Both the position numbers and the translations under genes were made by a program. Positions 43,741 to 55,588 of a stretch of DNA of 64,000 nt are shown one piece after another (positions within the stretch are counted from its first letter, which is position 1; every line of letters begins with the position of its first letter). The DNA is from Poronia punctata (taxonomy: Eukaryota > Ascomycota > Sordariomycetes > Xylariales > Xylariaceae): NCBI GenBank assembly GCA_022579005.1, contig MU401535.1, forward strand, positions 62,001 to 126,000, given 5' to 3'. The notes under the pieces are model-generated. The model searched no databases. It was not told the origin of the DNA and saw nothing but the letters and a program-made list of their open reading frames with translations.

Positions 43741-45141
43741 ATGGCTACCGACAAGGGGCTCGAGGATATCGAGCAGTCCCAGATCGAGTCTAACTATGAC
43801 GAGACCGTCGACTCATTTGATGAGATGAACTTGCGTTCAGAGCTCCTTCGTGGTAAGTTTCTGTGCCCCGCCGCAACCACATGCCCACATGCCCAGTCGG
43901 GTCGCAACTTTCTATCAAGACTAACAGGGTACTCATCGCAGGTGTCTACGCATATGGTTTCGAGCGTCCCTCCGCGATCCAGCAGCGCGCTATTATGCCT
44001 GTGATCAAGGGTAAGCATCCGTGTTGCGACTGCACGCACTTTTGCCTGGTGGCATGCACATGATTCTGATTTTCTACAGGTCACGACGTTATCGCGCAGG
44101 CCCAGTCTGGCACTGGTAAAACTGCCACATTCTCCGTCTCCGTTCTTCAGAAGATCGATCCCAACCTCAAGCAGTGCCAAGCTCTCATCCTAGCCCCCAC
44201 TCGTGAGCTGGCACAACAGATCCAGAAGGTCGTGGTTGCTATCGGTGACTTCATGAGCATTGAGTGCCATGCTTGCATTGGTGGCACCAGTGTCCGTGAC
44301 GACATGAAGGCCCTGCAGGACGGTCCTCAGATCGTCGTCGGTACTCCTGGCCGAGTCCAGGATATGATTCAGCGACGATTCCTCAAGACTGATGGCATGA
44401 AGATGTTCGTTCTGGACGAGGCTGATGAAATGCTTTCGGTTCGTTCCCCTATAGCAACTGTAATGAGACTTATGCTAACTTGCCTAGCGCGGTTTCACCG
44501 AGCAAATCTATGATATCTTCCAACTTCTTCCCCAGTCCACCCAGGTCGTGCTCCTTTCCGCCACCATGCCTCAGGACGTCCTTGAGGTCACCACCAAGTT
44601 TATGCGGGACCCTGTCCGCATTCTAGTCAAGAAAGACGAGCTCACGCTCGAGGGTATCAAGCAATTCTACATCGCTGTCGAAAAGGAGGAGTGGAAGCTT
44701 GACACTCTCTCCGATTTGTACGAGACGGTCACTATTACCCAGGCTGTCATCTTCTGCAACACCCGCAGAAAGGTCGACTGGCTTACTGACAAGCTCACTG
44801 CCCGTGACTTCACTGTCTCGGCCATGCACGGTGACATGGATCAGGCTCAGCGTGACCTGATTATGAAGGAGTTCCGATCGGGCTCTTCTCGTGTCCTCAT
44901 CGCTACCGATCTCTTGGCCCGTGGCATCGACGTTCAGCAGGTGTCACTTGTCATCAACTATGATCTACCCGCTAACCGCGAAAACTACATCCATCGTATT
45001 GGACGTGGTGGCCGTTTCGGCCGAAAGGGTGTTGCGATCAACTTCGTCACTGCCGAGGATGTTCGTATGATGCGCGAGATTGAACAGTTTTACAGCACTC
45101 AAATCGAGGAGATGCCCATGAACGTTGCCGATCTCATCTAA
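43741..45141 (+). CDS. TIF1: ATP-dependent RNA helicase eIF4A
   Basis: Predicted 397-residue protein, the exact length expected for eIF4A, from exons 43741-43852, 43942-44010, 44080-44438 and 44488-45141. All DEAD-box motifs are present: Q motif ([13 protein letters not shown]), Walker A (AQSGTGKT), [16 protein letters not shown] in [11 protein letters not shown] in LLSATMP, ARGID and [13 protein letters not shown]. The C-terminus ([11 protein letters not shown]) is the eIF4A signature. It unwinds 5' untranslated regions of mRNA within eIF4F during translation initiation in the cytoplasm. Three introns fall in the first third of the gene, as is common in filamentous fungi. The third uses a weaker GTTCGT donor. 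Confidence 0.97.
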
Positions 45142-46083
45142 GCAGTACTTCCTATAACGACACACTCCTATTTCTCTGCATTTCAGTTCGTGGCCAAGGG
45201 TTTTTCCAGGGTTAGATAGACGCAGGGGGGCAGGTTGCCTGTTGCGGTTGATGCATGGCGCATTTACCGGCAGTGGGAAAAAAGTAATTGATGCATCTGG
45301 GCATTTGGTTGGCCAGGTATGAGCACCTAATTTCCGTGGTGCACGTGGACCGGCGGCAGGAGTCGTCGGTGTTTCTTCGTTTGCTTGTTTCGCGTACATT
45401 TGTACCTAGGGCATCAGATGATTTATGCAATAAAAATGACCTAAGCCTATCTAATGTTCCTCCATGCGCCGTGGTGATGTTATACTTGCAGTCCGGGTCT
45501 TGATCCCGGGAACCGAACTCCGAACACCTGGATACTGATCCTGGAACAAGTTTGTATCCGTCAGTGTCGTGATACTAAAACGACAGTGATAAATGCCCGT
45601 ACTACCTGTGGCAGTCACCAACACTCCACCCGAATCACCATTATTTGCGTAAAAGTACATGCTATCTCCCTATGACACATTTTCCAGATTGAGGCTGTGA
45701 AGTTACAAGTTACGTACATCCATTGCCCAATCCAAGCTCTCCAAAGTCACGCATATGTAACCTGCACAGGCAGGGATTTACCCATCCAGGATGCTCCTGC
45801 TTATTACACAGCTTGAGTAAATAGCAGTATTCTATCTTCTCAGGAAGGCACTACCTATGTATGTATTTTCGTACGGGTATACCGGTACTACAAGAGTTAG
45901 GTACCTACATGTAGTTCTAGCTGTACAGATTTATTCCTTCAGTAGCTTTAGTCTTCCAAGTCCATCTCTTCCCAGAAGACGCAGCCAATTTATGGGCAGG
46001 AATTGATCTACTACACCGTGACTCACGGTCTTTCAACTTGGTCTGCTACATTCCTTTCTTTTTATGGCCTCTGAATCGAAGCA
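45142..46083. other. Intergenic, no gene seen
   Basis: This 942-bp region follows eIF4A and precedes the coiled-coil gene. It contains a TAGGTACCTACATGTAG palindromic word at about 45898-45915. Short frames have no conserved features. Confidence 0.5.
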
Positions 46084-47228
46084 ATGTCTTCTGGCCAGAC
46101 ATTCGCCGGAGAAGGATGCAAGGAACTAGCCACTGTCCGGGAAAGGCTTGGGCGGCCAGTGAATAAAGGAAAAATCAGCCCCCTACTACTAGCTCTTACA
46201 GTTCGAGATGTCGACATCATGGGAAGGCGACTGGACAGCCTGATTAAGGAAATGGATTCGATAAAGCAAAGACTTACTAAAGCTCCTAAAAAGGAGAAAT
46301 CGCACGCCGCAGTGCTCAGCCGAATAGACAGACTTGAGGCGGATAGGAGGAGTACCAAAGACGTCCTTGAGCAATGTCAAGAACTAGACCTACCTACCCA
46401 AGTTGGGCAGGACCAGCTGGGAAGTCAATTGATGGATATGATTGAACAGTATTCAGCCGCCGCCGCGGAACAGAAACAGCGGTTCGAGTCTCTACAACCA
46501 ATGCTTGTCGCTATGCTCGGGAAACCTGCAGATAGGGGCTGGGTCGAGGTGGAAGACCAATGTATCGAGGAACATAAGGGCAAGCAACTCTCCGGCCAGA
46601 AGATGTATCCTGCGGGAGTCTTTACTGACGGAAATGCCAAACCACTGCAGTTACCAATTTACCGCGCCGACTTTGTAATCGAGTTGGTGAACTACTGCCC
46701 TCGGATACGCGCGTGGACCCGGCCATCGCCGAGTTTGTCGTCACCTTTAATCGTTTCAGTGACATATACAAGTCCCAGAAACCTGAGAGCGAAGCCGAAT
46801 TCATCAGGAAATTCCTTGGCAGTGTAAACGTGCACGCCAGTTGCTCTCTCCAACGACGTCTACTCTCCCACTACCACCGTTCAAGCAAAGTCTCCTTAAT
46901 GCCTCTAGGCACTGGTGGGTTGTGTGAATCCTATCCGACCGTTTTTATCGAGCCAAATGCTATCGATTGGTATTCTGTCAAGCGCGTGTTGAAATCCAGA
47001 AGCCTATCCTTTATTCGGACAGCCATTGACGAAAAGCTATGCGGTCCCCCGCCAGAGCTCATAAAACGTACCCGACATATAGACATTCCGGGAAAACTTG
47101 GCCCTTGTACAGGTGTCGGAATGCCCCGATACGATACACGTTCTGGAGATGGCCGGAAAGATATAGGAAAACATACGCTCTCCACTCACGATCGAGAAGC
47201 GCCCCCTAAGAAGAAAATCCGAGCTTAA
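46084..47228 (+). CDS. Unrecognised coiled-coil protein, probably two exons
   Basis: I do not recognise this family. Two overlapping open frames (46084-46827 and a second ending at 47228) are in different phases and are probably joined by one intron. The simplest choice is a GTAATC donor at 46675 and CGAG acceptor ending at 46733, giving about 361 residues; a GTTGGT donor near 46683 with a TTTCAG acceptor at about 46758 also keeps frame. The N-terminal half has coiled-coil helices at about 45-115 (RRLDSLIKEMDSIKQRL, SRIDRLEADRRSTKDVL). The C-terminus is basic and ends KKKIRA, a possible nuclear localisation signal. If neither splice is used, the gene would be a frameshifted pseudogene. Confidence 0.55.
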
Positions 47229-48186
47229 TACTATTGTCCCCTTATGCTCCATCACTCTGGGGGTTGGCACTGGCATAAGTCGACAACATATTGTCATTAT
47301 TTAATGGAAAAAGCTATTTCCGACAGATGTACTACCATTATATAAATACCCCTCGCCGAGTGCTGGTCTGCTCCAAAATGCTATGGCAATGCTATTTGGA
47401 TTCAAGTATGTCGATTGACCAAAGCTTCTATTCTAATTCTCGTAAGGTGATCCGTCGACTTTTTCACATTTCTGCAACAGAAATATGACACTATGAAAAG
47501 AGGATGGGTATGTAACACTAGCCCACGCCCTACTTTGTCAGTTTATAGGTTGAATAGGGGCTTGAGAGGTTTGAAAGCATTAAGGTGGGAAGGCAACAAG
47601 TAGGGTACTTACCAAGGAGTTGTTGATAGCAATGACAATCCATGAGGAAAGATTGTCGCAAAAAGTCTACTATTTGTGGCAGCCGCTACTTTGAGTTTGA
47701 GCATCTTCCATCAAGGTCCACTCGACGTGGTTGCTCTTGTCGAATGTCTTGTATGGTTTGCTGGACACTTGGCGCACGATATCGATGAATCCGCCTACCC
47801 ATCTACTAGGTTAACCACCTCACCTCCAAAGTGTAGACTTTTTCGCAAAAGACAGGGGAAGACGTCGGTAGTTCATAAGTCTACTACCTTTTCTCCCAGA
47901 AACGGTGCCTTAACGCGTATCTACTGATACTCCTCGAACCGGTACGGCGGAAAAAGCAAATACTACGCCGAGAAAGAAAAGGTCAGGAATGATGGATGCG
48001 AATAATTACCCCCCTTTCCCGACGGATAACCCCGTCCCTGTCCCAGGACCCCTTGTGATGGGGATGGGTAGACAAGAGTATCAGACGGCTTTGTAAGGTT
48101 TTTTTTTTTCTTCTTTTCTTTTCTTTTCCCTTTCTTTCCACTTTACATACACGGCTCTAATCCCCCGTGGAAAATAAATAAATAGC
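47229..48186. other. Intergenic, no gene seen
   Basis: No convincing gene. An 83-codon frame at 47676-47927 has no family features. The right end contains a strong pyrimidine tract listed separately. Confidence 0.5.
48099..48143 (+). promoter_or_regulatory. T/CT-rich tract before the small membrane-protein gene
   Basis: A run of T followed by repeated CTTTT and CCTTT units ends about 43 bp upstream of the ATG at 48187. This is a typical fungal promoter feature; the function is inferred from position. Confidence 0.4.
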
Positions 48187-48441
48187 ATGCGTCTCGACCA
48201 CGCAAATTTCGCCCGCGAAACCGAAGCCTTCGAGGCGAAATTACAACGCACACGAATCATCCTCCCCAGATTACCGTGGTATAAACGTCCGGAATGCTAC
48301 GCCATCATTATAGGCACTTTGTCGCTTATTCATGCACTTTTCGTCCAGTGGGGTTGGCCTACGGTTCAGATGAGATTTCGCAAGGGGCCGTATTCGGATG
48401 GGAAGCTGAGGGCGGGAGGGCCTTGTGGGGAGGAGTTATAG
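48187..48441 (+). CDS. Small single-pass membrane protein, unrecognised
   Basis: Predicted 84-residue protein from one exon. A Glu/Lys-rich amphipathic N-terminus (about 1-30) is followed by LPWYKRPE and one hydrophobic segment at about 37-57 (YAIIIGTLSLIHALFVQWGW). The tail is basic (MRFRKGPYSDGK). Size, one membrane span and flanking charges resemble small mitochondrial inner-membrane or ER subunits, but no family is recognised. Support for it being real comes from the clean ATG, the promoter-like pyrimidine tract just upstream and the non-random composition. Confidence 0.55.
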   Translation: MRLDHANFARETEAFEAKLQRTRIILPRLPWYKRPECYAIIIGTLSLIHALFVQWGWPTVQMRFRKGPYSDGKLRAGGPCGEEL

Positions 48442-48630
48442 GGGTTTTCGACTGGGGTTTGATTGGATTGGTGAGAGTCGGAATCAGGGGCTGAAAGGGG
48501 AAAGGGAAAAGGGGGCTAAGTCTATGGTCACAGTACGTTGTCAAATTAGGTACTCATTTCAAATGCGCTTTTTCATTTTATTCTTTCATTCTTTCTTCTG
48601 GAGAGGAGGAATCAAAGCATGATATTATGA

Positions 48631-50973
48631 TCATGCTAGACTCAAGTCTTCTACGCCAGAGGCTAGTTCCGAGGTATCTAGACCGGTGTACTTGTTAATC
48701 CAACCCAGGACTTCCTTGTGCCAAACGAGTGAGTTCTCGGGCTTCAATACCCACTGCGACACAACATTGTTAGTTAAAGCCCACCCCTTTTTTTTTTCTT
48801 TTTTCCGGATGTGCTTGTAGCATCATGGGGGAAAGGAAAGGACTTACGTGATTCTCATCAGGAAAAATGACAATCTTGGAGGGAACACCACGACTCTGCA
48901 ACGCGTTAAAAGCTGCAAGTCCTTCGGAAATAGGCAGTCGGTAATCGAGCTCGCTATGGATGATGAGCTGGGGTGTCTTCCACTCGCCCACGTGGGCGGA
49001 CGGATCCCACTTCTCGAACAGGGCGCGGTTCTCCCAGGGCGTGCCGCCCATGTCGTGGATGACGAAGAAGAGTTCCTCGGTGGCCCAGTCGGCCAAGGTG
49101 CTGAAGATTCCGTCGTGGCAGACGAGGGCTTTGAATTTGCGGCCTAGGGGGTGGCCTTGGATCCAGTCTGATGGGGATAAGGGTTAGAATGGAATAGGAA
49201 GAAGGGAAAGGAAAGGGAGAAGAAAATATTGATATAAAACATACTAATCATGTAGCCTCCGTATGACGCGCCCAACGCTACGGCATTATCGGTGTCTACG
49301 TAAGACAGGTTCGTCTTAATATGCTCGAAACAATTGACGAGGTCGTCATAAGGCCGTCCGCCCCAATCGAGGGCAATGTCATCCGTGTATTTCTGTCCGT
49401 AGCCCGTGCTACCCGTCGGGTTCGGCATGACGACGACGTAGCCCTGCTCGGCAAAGATGGCCGGGTTCCACCGCGTGCTCCAGCTATCGCCCCACGCGCC
49501 CTGCGGTCCGCCATGGATCAGAAACGCAAGCGGGTATTTCTTGGCCGGGTCGAAATGCGAGGGCTTCATGACAAGAGCGTGGCTTTCGTAATCGCCTTCT
49601 CCTGCGCCCTGGAACCAGAATTCGTCGAATTGGTGGGATTTTGATAAGCCGAATGTCTTGCCTTCTTTCGAGATGGACGATACCAGTTTCCTGTCTTTGG
49701 AGCTCGGGTCTAGGATCGAGTAGGACGAGTTATCGACTAGGGAGGTAGATGAGATGAATAGTCGTCCGTCTTCTTTATTACTACTACTACTTGCCAGGTT
49801 GGACACTTGGCTCACCGATCCTTCGCTTGTGATGGGCTGGGGAAGATCTTGAGCGTGTAGGGGAGAAGAGGGAAGTTTGAAAAGGAGATTTCGGCCGTGT
49901 TGTTCCGCCGTCACGTATAGTTCCTTGTCGTCGTTGCTCCAGACGATGCTGTCGGGTCGTAGATGCCAGTTTCCCACGCCGTCGTCCGTCCTGTAGAATT
50001 CCTGCACGTTGCTCAGATCCTCGACGTCGGGCACGAGCAAGAGGCGCGGCTTGTCGGATTCATATTGGTTGTGTCGCATACGCGTAAAGGCAAGTCTATT
50101 GCCGTCGTGAGAGAAGGCGGGTGACCCGCTGTAGCCCTGCAAAGTTCCCGTCTTGATGGCTTGGGGAGCCGGGGGATTCTCCTCTGTAAAGGTGCTCAGG
50201 GGCACGAAGTACAAATCTGTTTTGGTCCAAATGGCCGGGTTGACGTCTGGATCTGTCGACACAAATGCCAGGCCCTTTTTGCCAATGTCATAGTCGCCGG
50301 AGCCGCCGAATGGTGGCACTGGACATTCTAACTTGGTACCGGCCAAAGCGTTGACGAAACCGGACCCGGACCCCCGAAGCTGGTATTTACCGGATTTCTC
50401 ACTCTTTTTCAAGGCGCCGTAGAAGACGGCATTCCGGTGCTTGGACACGTACGAGTCCCAGTGTCTGACGAAGAGACCGGAGTAGATCTTTGCCGAGGAG
50501 AGGGGTTCCTTCTTGTTAAGCTCATCGAGCATATCGCCCGAGCTAGACGTGGGGGCCGTCAGAGCCACGGCGATGGTGCCGTTGCCGATGTCCTTGGTCT
50601 TGAGGTTTGCCACGGCACATTTGAAACTCTGGACAACGTGAAGACTTTCGGCCGGATCCTTGATATCGGCGGCCATGAGATAGGAAACTGCGGCGGCATC
50701 CTTGTCGTCGTCGTCGCTGGCACCCTTAAAAAAGACAAACTCGTGATCCGAGACCCATGTGGGCTCGCTATAGGCTAGGTTGCTGAAGAGCTCTCTTGAG
50801 TTTCCGGATGAGATGTCTAATAGCTTGATGGCAGACGTCTTGGAATGGGACTCAAATGAGTACTGCGACACTGTGTAGAGGGCGTACGTGCCAGTGGAAT
50901 TGGGCACGGCAGCACTCCGACGTGGGGCCGAGAGGAGTACCTCCGGAGTGAACTTGGTCGCTTGAATCGTCAT
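48631..50973 (-). CDS. Dipeptidyl-peptidase 5-type serine peptidase (S9 family), no signal peptide
   Basis: Predicted 723-residue protein from exons 50973-49245, 49167-48848 and 48753-48631; junctions close in phase. The N-terminal two thirds is a beta-propeller (repeats such as [29 protein letters not shown]). The C-terminal alpha/beta-hydrolase domain has [18 protein letters not shown], nucleophile Ser570 (GASYGGYM), Asp651 (SELDYRLP) and His683 (FPDENHWV). These are the marks of the DPP5 family, which cleaves dipeptides from peptide N-termini. Most studied fungal DPP5 enzymes are secreted, but this start ([21 protein letters not shown]) has no signal peptide, so a cytosolic form is likely. 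Intron 1 falls just after the catalytic Ser motif and intron 2 just after the catalytic His. Confidence 0.93.
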
Positions 50974-51674
50974 TGTAGGAGAAGGGGGAAAAGAAAGGCT
51001 TTTATAACTCGTTCACTCAATTAGAGAATTAGTTGCTATGAAATCGGACAACCATTCATTCAAGTTGGGATATATATATTTAGGATGAAGTATCTTTGAT
51101 ATGTTTGTAACACCTTGCGTTGAACAAATGGGCCGTCACCCCGCAATGGATACATAGGGGTACATAATGAGGCGCCCATACATAGCGGCATTCCCCGGCT
51201 TCTTGTGGGGTCGCACTTTTGCGAGTGAGCTGTCGTGGCTGTTACTGCAGATAAACGACGAAAAGAGATGTGATGGTTGGAAATGGAAAGCATGTCGATA
51301 GTTGGCAGACATTGATTGCATTTTATTTGTAACACTCTTCGTGTAGCACAGTCCTGGGTCCAGATCTGGGTCATTATTCAATTCATTTCACCCCTATTGG
51401 ATACATATCGGCCTTTTCGTGCTGACATTCGGAGTAACGTCGATGGTTGGCGCTGCGTTGCGTGCGGGCGACCCGGGCGTTGCTTGTATCGCTTGACCGT
51501 GTGCCGGTGGTGGTTCCGGTGTAGATCGTCGATTCGATACTACCACGGGTAGACTATCGAATGGACAAGTGCACTCCTATTTTGAAACAATTGCAAAGGA
51601 GACTCTGGCCTACTGTACCGACTTTCTAGGTGTAAGATCAGAGTATGGGGTATCATATGCGCCTAACCTACTAT
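50974..51674. other. Intergenic upstream of the peptidase gene
   Basis: This 700-bp region should contain the peptidase promoter and the 3' side of the EAF6 gene. No gene is seen. Confidence 0.5.
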
Positions 51675-51833
51675 CTAATACACCGACTGGCCTCCGGCTT
51701 CCTTGCCGGCGCCATAAAGAAATATAACGCCATACACAAACTCCAGATGGGAATCCGCCCAACGCCACGTATCATTAAAGTACATATCCGACCTGAATGT
51801 TAGTAGTGCAAACCAACTGTTAATCTCTGCTCC

Positions 51834-52574
51834 TCACTTACGGGACCCTCCAAAGTGCGTGCGGATTTTCTTAACCTCCCGCGTGTCCATCTCACTATCT
51901 TCAGCGTCTGCCTCCTTCTTGGCCTTTTTCTTCTTGCCCCCGGCTTTCTTGTTATCCGTAGCCGAGGTCGGCGTGGGTTGGTTCGAGCTGCTATCTTTAT
52001 CCTTTGCAAACGATGTCGATATCGGGGTCGGTGCCCCTGGTGTCGACGTAGCTGATTGCGCGTCTGCGTGATCGGGCTACATAATAGGCATACCTGTTAG
52101 AAGAAACCCCTTTGTCTCTGTTCGTTTGACTAGGGGCGGTGGCGCCCAACAGAAAAAACATACATGTGAAGGGTTATGCGAGATGGAAGACCGTGAGAAG
52201 ACGCGGTTCTGGTCTATCAAACCGGTGCGTTTCCGCTGGGCTGTCGCGTTCGTACTGCCTTTTATATATCCGTCGAAGCCGGTGATGATGTTTCCGTACG
52301 GCGTCGTCTCGAGGTATTCGGTTTCTTTCTGCAGTATGCTCTGTTCTTGTGCAAGCTATATATACAGTCCCCACGACTTCTTATTTAGTTCTTCTGCTTT
52401 TCTGGCTGTACGTGTATTCGAGGGTAGAGAACTGACAAGTTGGCGTTCGATGATCTTCCTATTTTGAAGTAGCTCCTTAAGATATTGTCGCTGCTTCTCG
52501 TAATGGGCAAGGCCTGGCTGTTCATTCGAGGGACCAGCATTGGCGCTCGTGGCTGGTTGTACATTCTCGGACAT
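51834..52574 (-). CDS. EAF6: NuA4 histone acetyltransferase subunit Eaf6
   Basis: Predicted 190-residue protein from exons 52574-52437, 52355-52164 and 52076-51834; all introns are phase 0. The Eaf6 hallmark HYEKQRQYLKELLQNRKIIERQL at about 24-46 forms a coiled coil, followed across the splice by ETEYLETTPYGNIITGFDGY. A Thr/Ser/Pro linker, a Lys-rich nuclear-signal-like run (KKAGGKKKKAKK) and the family ending KKIRTHFGGSRK follow. Eaf6 is a small subunit of NuA4 (and of NuA3 or MYST complexes elsewhere), acting on nucleosomes in the nucleus. An alternative splice from GTGAGG at 51837 to 51792 would replace the stop and add about 38 residues ending at 51675; the unspliced end matches the family better. 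Confidence 0.88.
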
Positions 52575-53594
52575 GGCGAGTTGTCGGTTGAATTTCTGCG
52601 CTTTTTTGTCGCTTTGGGGGGGTTTGAAGAGCCGAATGTTCAAAATTACACGTGTTTTGCGACCGGTACTCGTATGACGCGGCAATGGCTAGCAAACCTA
52701 GATCACTGTACCTGAGTACGTAAGTGCTTTATTTTGCGAGGACCAAAAGTTCGGGACCACCATACTCGTACAAAAAAACCCCACACCAATTTTGATGTCG
52801 AAGTACCTTTGTACTCGACTCGCACTAAAAAAAGAGCCCTGGTAGATCGGGGTCCAGACTCCAGACACGCCTTGCCAAGATATCCCTGAATAAGTGCGTT
52901 ACCGGAGAGGTTGGCATATCTTCAACCTCCTATTGCTTAGGTATATAACATCACATCTTTGCTCTTTTGCTAATAAAGGGGGTACTGCCTTGTCTCTCTG
53001 CTGGCGGTCGACGACATATGGTTGTAAAATATGTTGGGAGGGGGGAGGATGGTTGTCGTAGAGCCATTGTTTCCTTGCCGTTCCCAACGTGCAAGTACCT
53101 ACATAGATAGTGACGCTTGTTGCACATGCCAAAAAGCCCGGCCAGGACTTACTTATACTTTATGCTTCTGCTTCTTCTACAGGTTTACAATAAGTGATGC
53201 TATTTGATCTCAACCCCATCTACGAGACTTCACAATACAAACGTACCAGGCCTCTGTTCGACACGAGTCACGACACACCTAACCCCATATAGGAGTGTTT
53301 ATAGAATTGGTTAATATCAAGTATCTTGGTGATCCCAGTGGAACGAAGTAGATAGATTATATCAGAATGAAGGATAAAATAGCATCGCCTAAAGCTATGG
53401 ATGCCATCTTTTCTGTCTTTCAAAACTGGCAGTCTTCTATTGCGGCAACAAAATGTCACCGGCTGTATGATGTGCCCATTGGTAGGCTACTAGACGAGTG
53501 ATGACATACCTAGGCAAATAACCTAGACCTATACTGCTTTCTCCAGTACCGAGTGACATAGGATACGGAATCTGGGCTTCGAGCAAGATTAGCG
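52575..53594. other. Intergenic, no gene seen
   Basis: This 1-kb region lies between the EAF6 start and the 3' end of the PWI/RS gene, both on the minus strand. It should contain the EAF6 promoter. A run of G lies at about 52616-52622. Nothing else was recognised. Confidence 0.5.
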
Positions 53595-55363
53595 TCACCC
53601 GTCACCGGCATCGCCAGTTGAGGTTTTTCTCATCTTCAGAATCTTGTCTTTTAATAGCTTCTCTTTCAGCTCGTTTGCCTGCTTCTGCGGGGATTTAGTC
53701 TTGACGACAAATAATGTCAGCTCCTCGTACGGGGAACATCCCAAAGATTGGAATCCCTATCAAGAAGAACGAACCTCACTAGCCGCCGTGGCTGTGTCGT
53801 CTTTGGGTGATCGGGGTCTGTCTTCATCTTCCGAAACATCAGCTGGTCTGTTGTTACGAGGTCGGGGGGAGCCGGAGGGAGATCTCCGCCTCTTAGAGGG
53901 ACCAGGCCCCCCGGGGGATATGCTATCTCTGGCTCTGGATCTGACGCTGGGTCTACTTGAACTTCTGCGTCGTTTTCGCCTGCTGTCGTCTGGTGACTGA
54001 GATCGACTTAAGCTCCGGGTGAAGGATCGCCTTAAGCGTCCGCGACGGTTAGGAGAAGGACTGCGGCTGATCAACTCCCGCACCGGTCGCCTCCTAGGAC
54101 TCCTTGATCGGGAGCGAGAAGAGGAGAGTGAACGGGATCGGCTTAGCCGGCGACTATCCCTGCGCGTTGGGGATCGTGAGCGGCTTGATGAGTCGGAATA
54201 TCTACGTCGCTTCGGGGCAGGAGAGCGTGATCTACTACTTCCTTTCGAATTCGAACGGCTGCTAAGGGAAGACGAGTCGTGCCTACTATAACTTCGGCTT
54301 CGGCTGCGGCTTCGATAGGTTCTGTTTCGTCCCACTGATCGTCCTCGCTTCCTATAACGAGGTGGTGACCGGCGCCCAGGTCGGTATCGAGGGGGACTGG
54401 GAGACCGCACACTGTGTCGCCGGGTGCGATGACCACTGTCGCTTGCCGATCGTGATCGTGATCGGGATCTGGAGATACTGCGCGAATCTGTAGAAACCGA
54501 ACGGGTTGGGGAATGACCGCGCCGAAACTCTTGCCGGCCGCCACGACGCCCGCCAGGCACATAACGGTCACGATTAGACTGGTATGAACCTCGGTCTCGT
54601 CCTGGCGATGGCCCTCGGCCTCCGCGACCAAACCCTCTGTTGCGGTCTTCAAACGCCCTGTCTCCGCCCCGTCTGCCACGCCAGTTATCTCCTCGCCCAC
54701 CACGGAAGCCGCGGTCTCCCCGTTCGCGTTCCCGTTCTCGGACTTCGGCCAACTCGCGATCTCGGCGCTCTTGTGTCTCTCGACGAATTCGGGTCTCTTC
54801 GGCGGCTTTATCGGCGTCCAGCTATATAGTGTCAGCTGTGTTGACAGGGCTGTATGGCATGTTCGTGCTACCTTTTCCTGAATGAGTTCGAGCTTTTTAG
54901 CCTCCAAGAGTTCTTTAGGGACGCCTTGAGGGCTCGACTGTGCACTCAGACAAAGCTTCCATAGCTCTTTACAGAAGGCGGGGGTATCTTTGTCAAGGAA
55001 ACCTGTGAGTTGGATCTGCATGGACTTGATGTCGGGCTGTCATGAGGAGCAAAGTTAGCACTTGTAGACTACCGTTGCGAAGTGACGATGTCCATCAACC
55101 TACGTATCGAGGCCCGTCAATCAAGTTGAAGCATAATTCGATGACAACATCGTCTTCCGAGCCTAGTATTTCGGATATCCGGCTTGCGATCCATCTGCGG
55201 GAACGTTTGGGTTAGATGCGTGTGCAGCGTAGCACCTGGGTGATAGGTATTCGTCATACTTCTTCATAACCTGCAAATTGACCTTTTGCATATCAACCTT
55301 TTGGTTGAATTCGGGCGGGAACTTGGTAGCCCTTAGGAGCTTTGCGTCGACAGTCGCCGCCAT
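53595..55363 (-). CDS. PWI-domain and RS-rich splicing coactivator (SRm160/SRRM1-like)
   Basis: Predicted 503-residue protein (498 with an alternative last acceptor) from exons 55363-55260, 55194-55104, 55036-54872, 54821-53775 and 53699-53595. The PWI nucleic-acid-binding domain occupies about residues 10-115 (LLRATKFPPEFNQKVDMQKV, KKWIASRISEILG, VIELCFNLIDG, IQLTGFLD) and is spread over three exons. A charged helix (RRETQERRDRELAEVRER) and RGG-like repeats follow, then a long Arg-Ser domain of about 200 residues. The ending NELKEKLLKDKILKMRKTS is typical of SRm160. These proteins couple splicing with 3'-end processing in the nucleus. The upstream transposon begins only 225 bp from this start codon and could affect its promoter. 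Confidence 0.9.
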
Positions 55364-55588
55364 CTGGAGCCAATGAATATTGTTGAAATGCGCTGGTCTA
55401 CCATTAGAATTGCATGGATGTAAATTATAGTAAGAAAGGTAAAATGTCTTGAGGATGCTTTCGATGTCGGGCTGGAGTTTTCCGGGCGCGTCTCTCGATT
55501 GGCGGTTCTTTTAGTACTTGGCACCAGGCCAACTGCCAGTGATGCGAAGGCCTGTAGGTTAAATAGGTACATGTAGGTAGGTACCAAG
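55364..55588. promoter_or_regulatory. Short upstream region of the PWI/RS gene
   Basis: This 225-bp stretch is all that remains between the start of the SRm160-like gene and the transposon block. It ends in GTAGGTAGGTACCAAG, whose last eight bases are the target-site duplication of the inserted element. Confidence 0.5.
55581..55588. repeat. Left 8-bp target-site duplication GTACCAAG
   Basis: It is an exact match to 62124-62131 on the other side of the AT-rich block. An 8-bp duplication flanking termini that begin CAGGG is the hallmark of hAT-superfamily insertions. Confidence 0.85.

Noticed and set aside
47676..47927. 83-codon plus-strand frame
   Set aside because: Composition is not convincing, there is no motif and no promoter-like tract; not listed as a gene.
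53644..54291. Plus-strand frames opposite the RS domain
   Set aside because: These are the antisense of Arg/Ser codons; the minus-strand gene has a PWI domain and consistent splicing.
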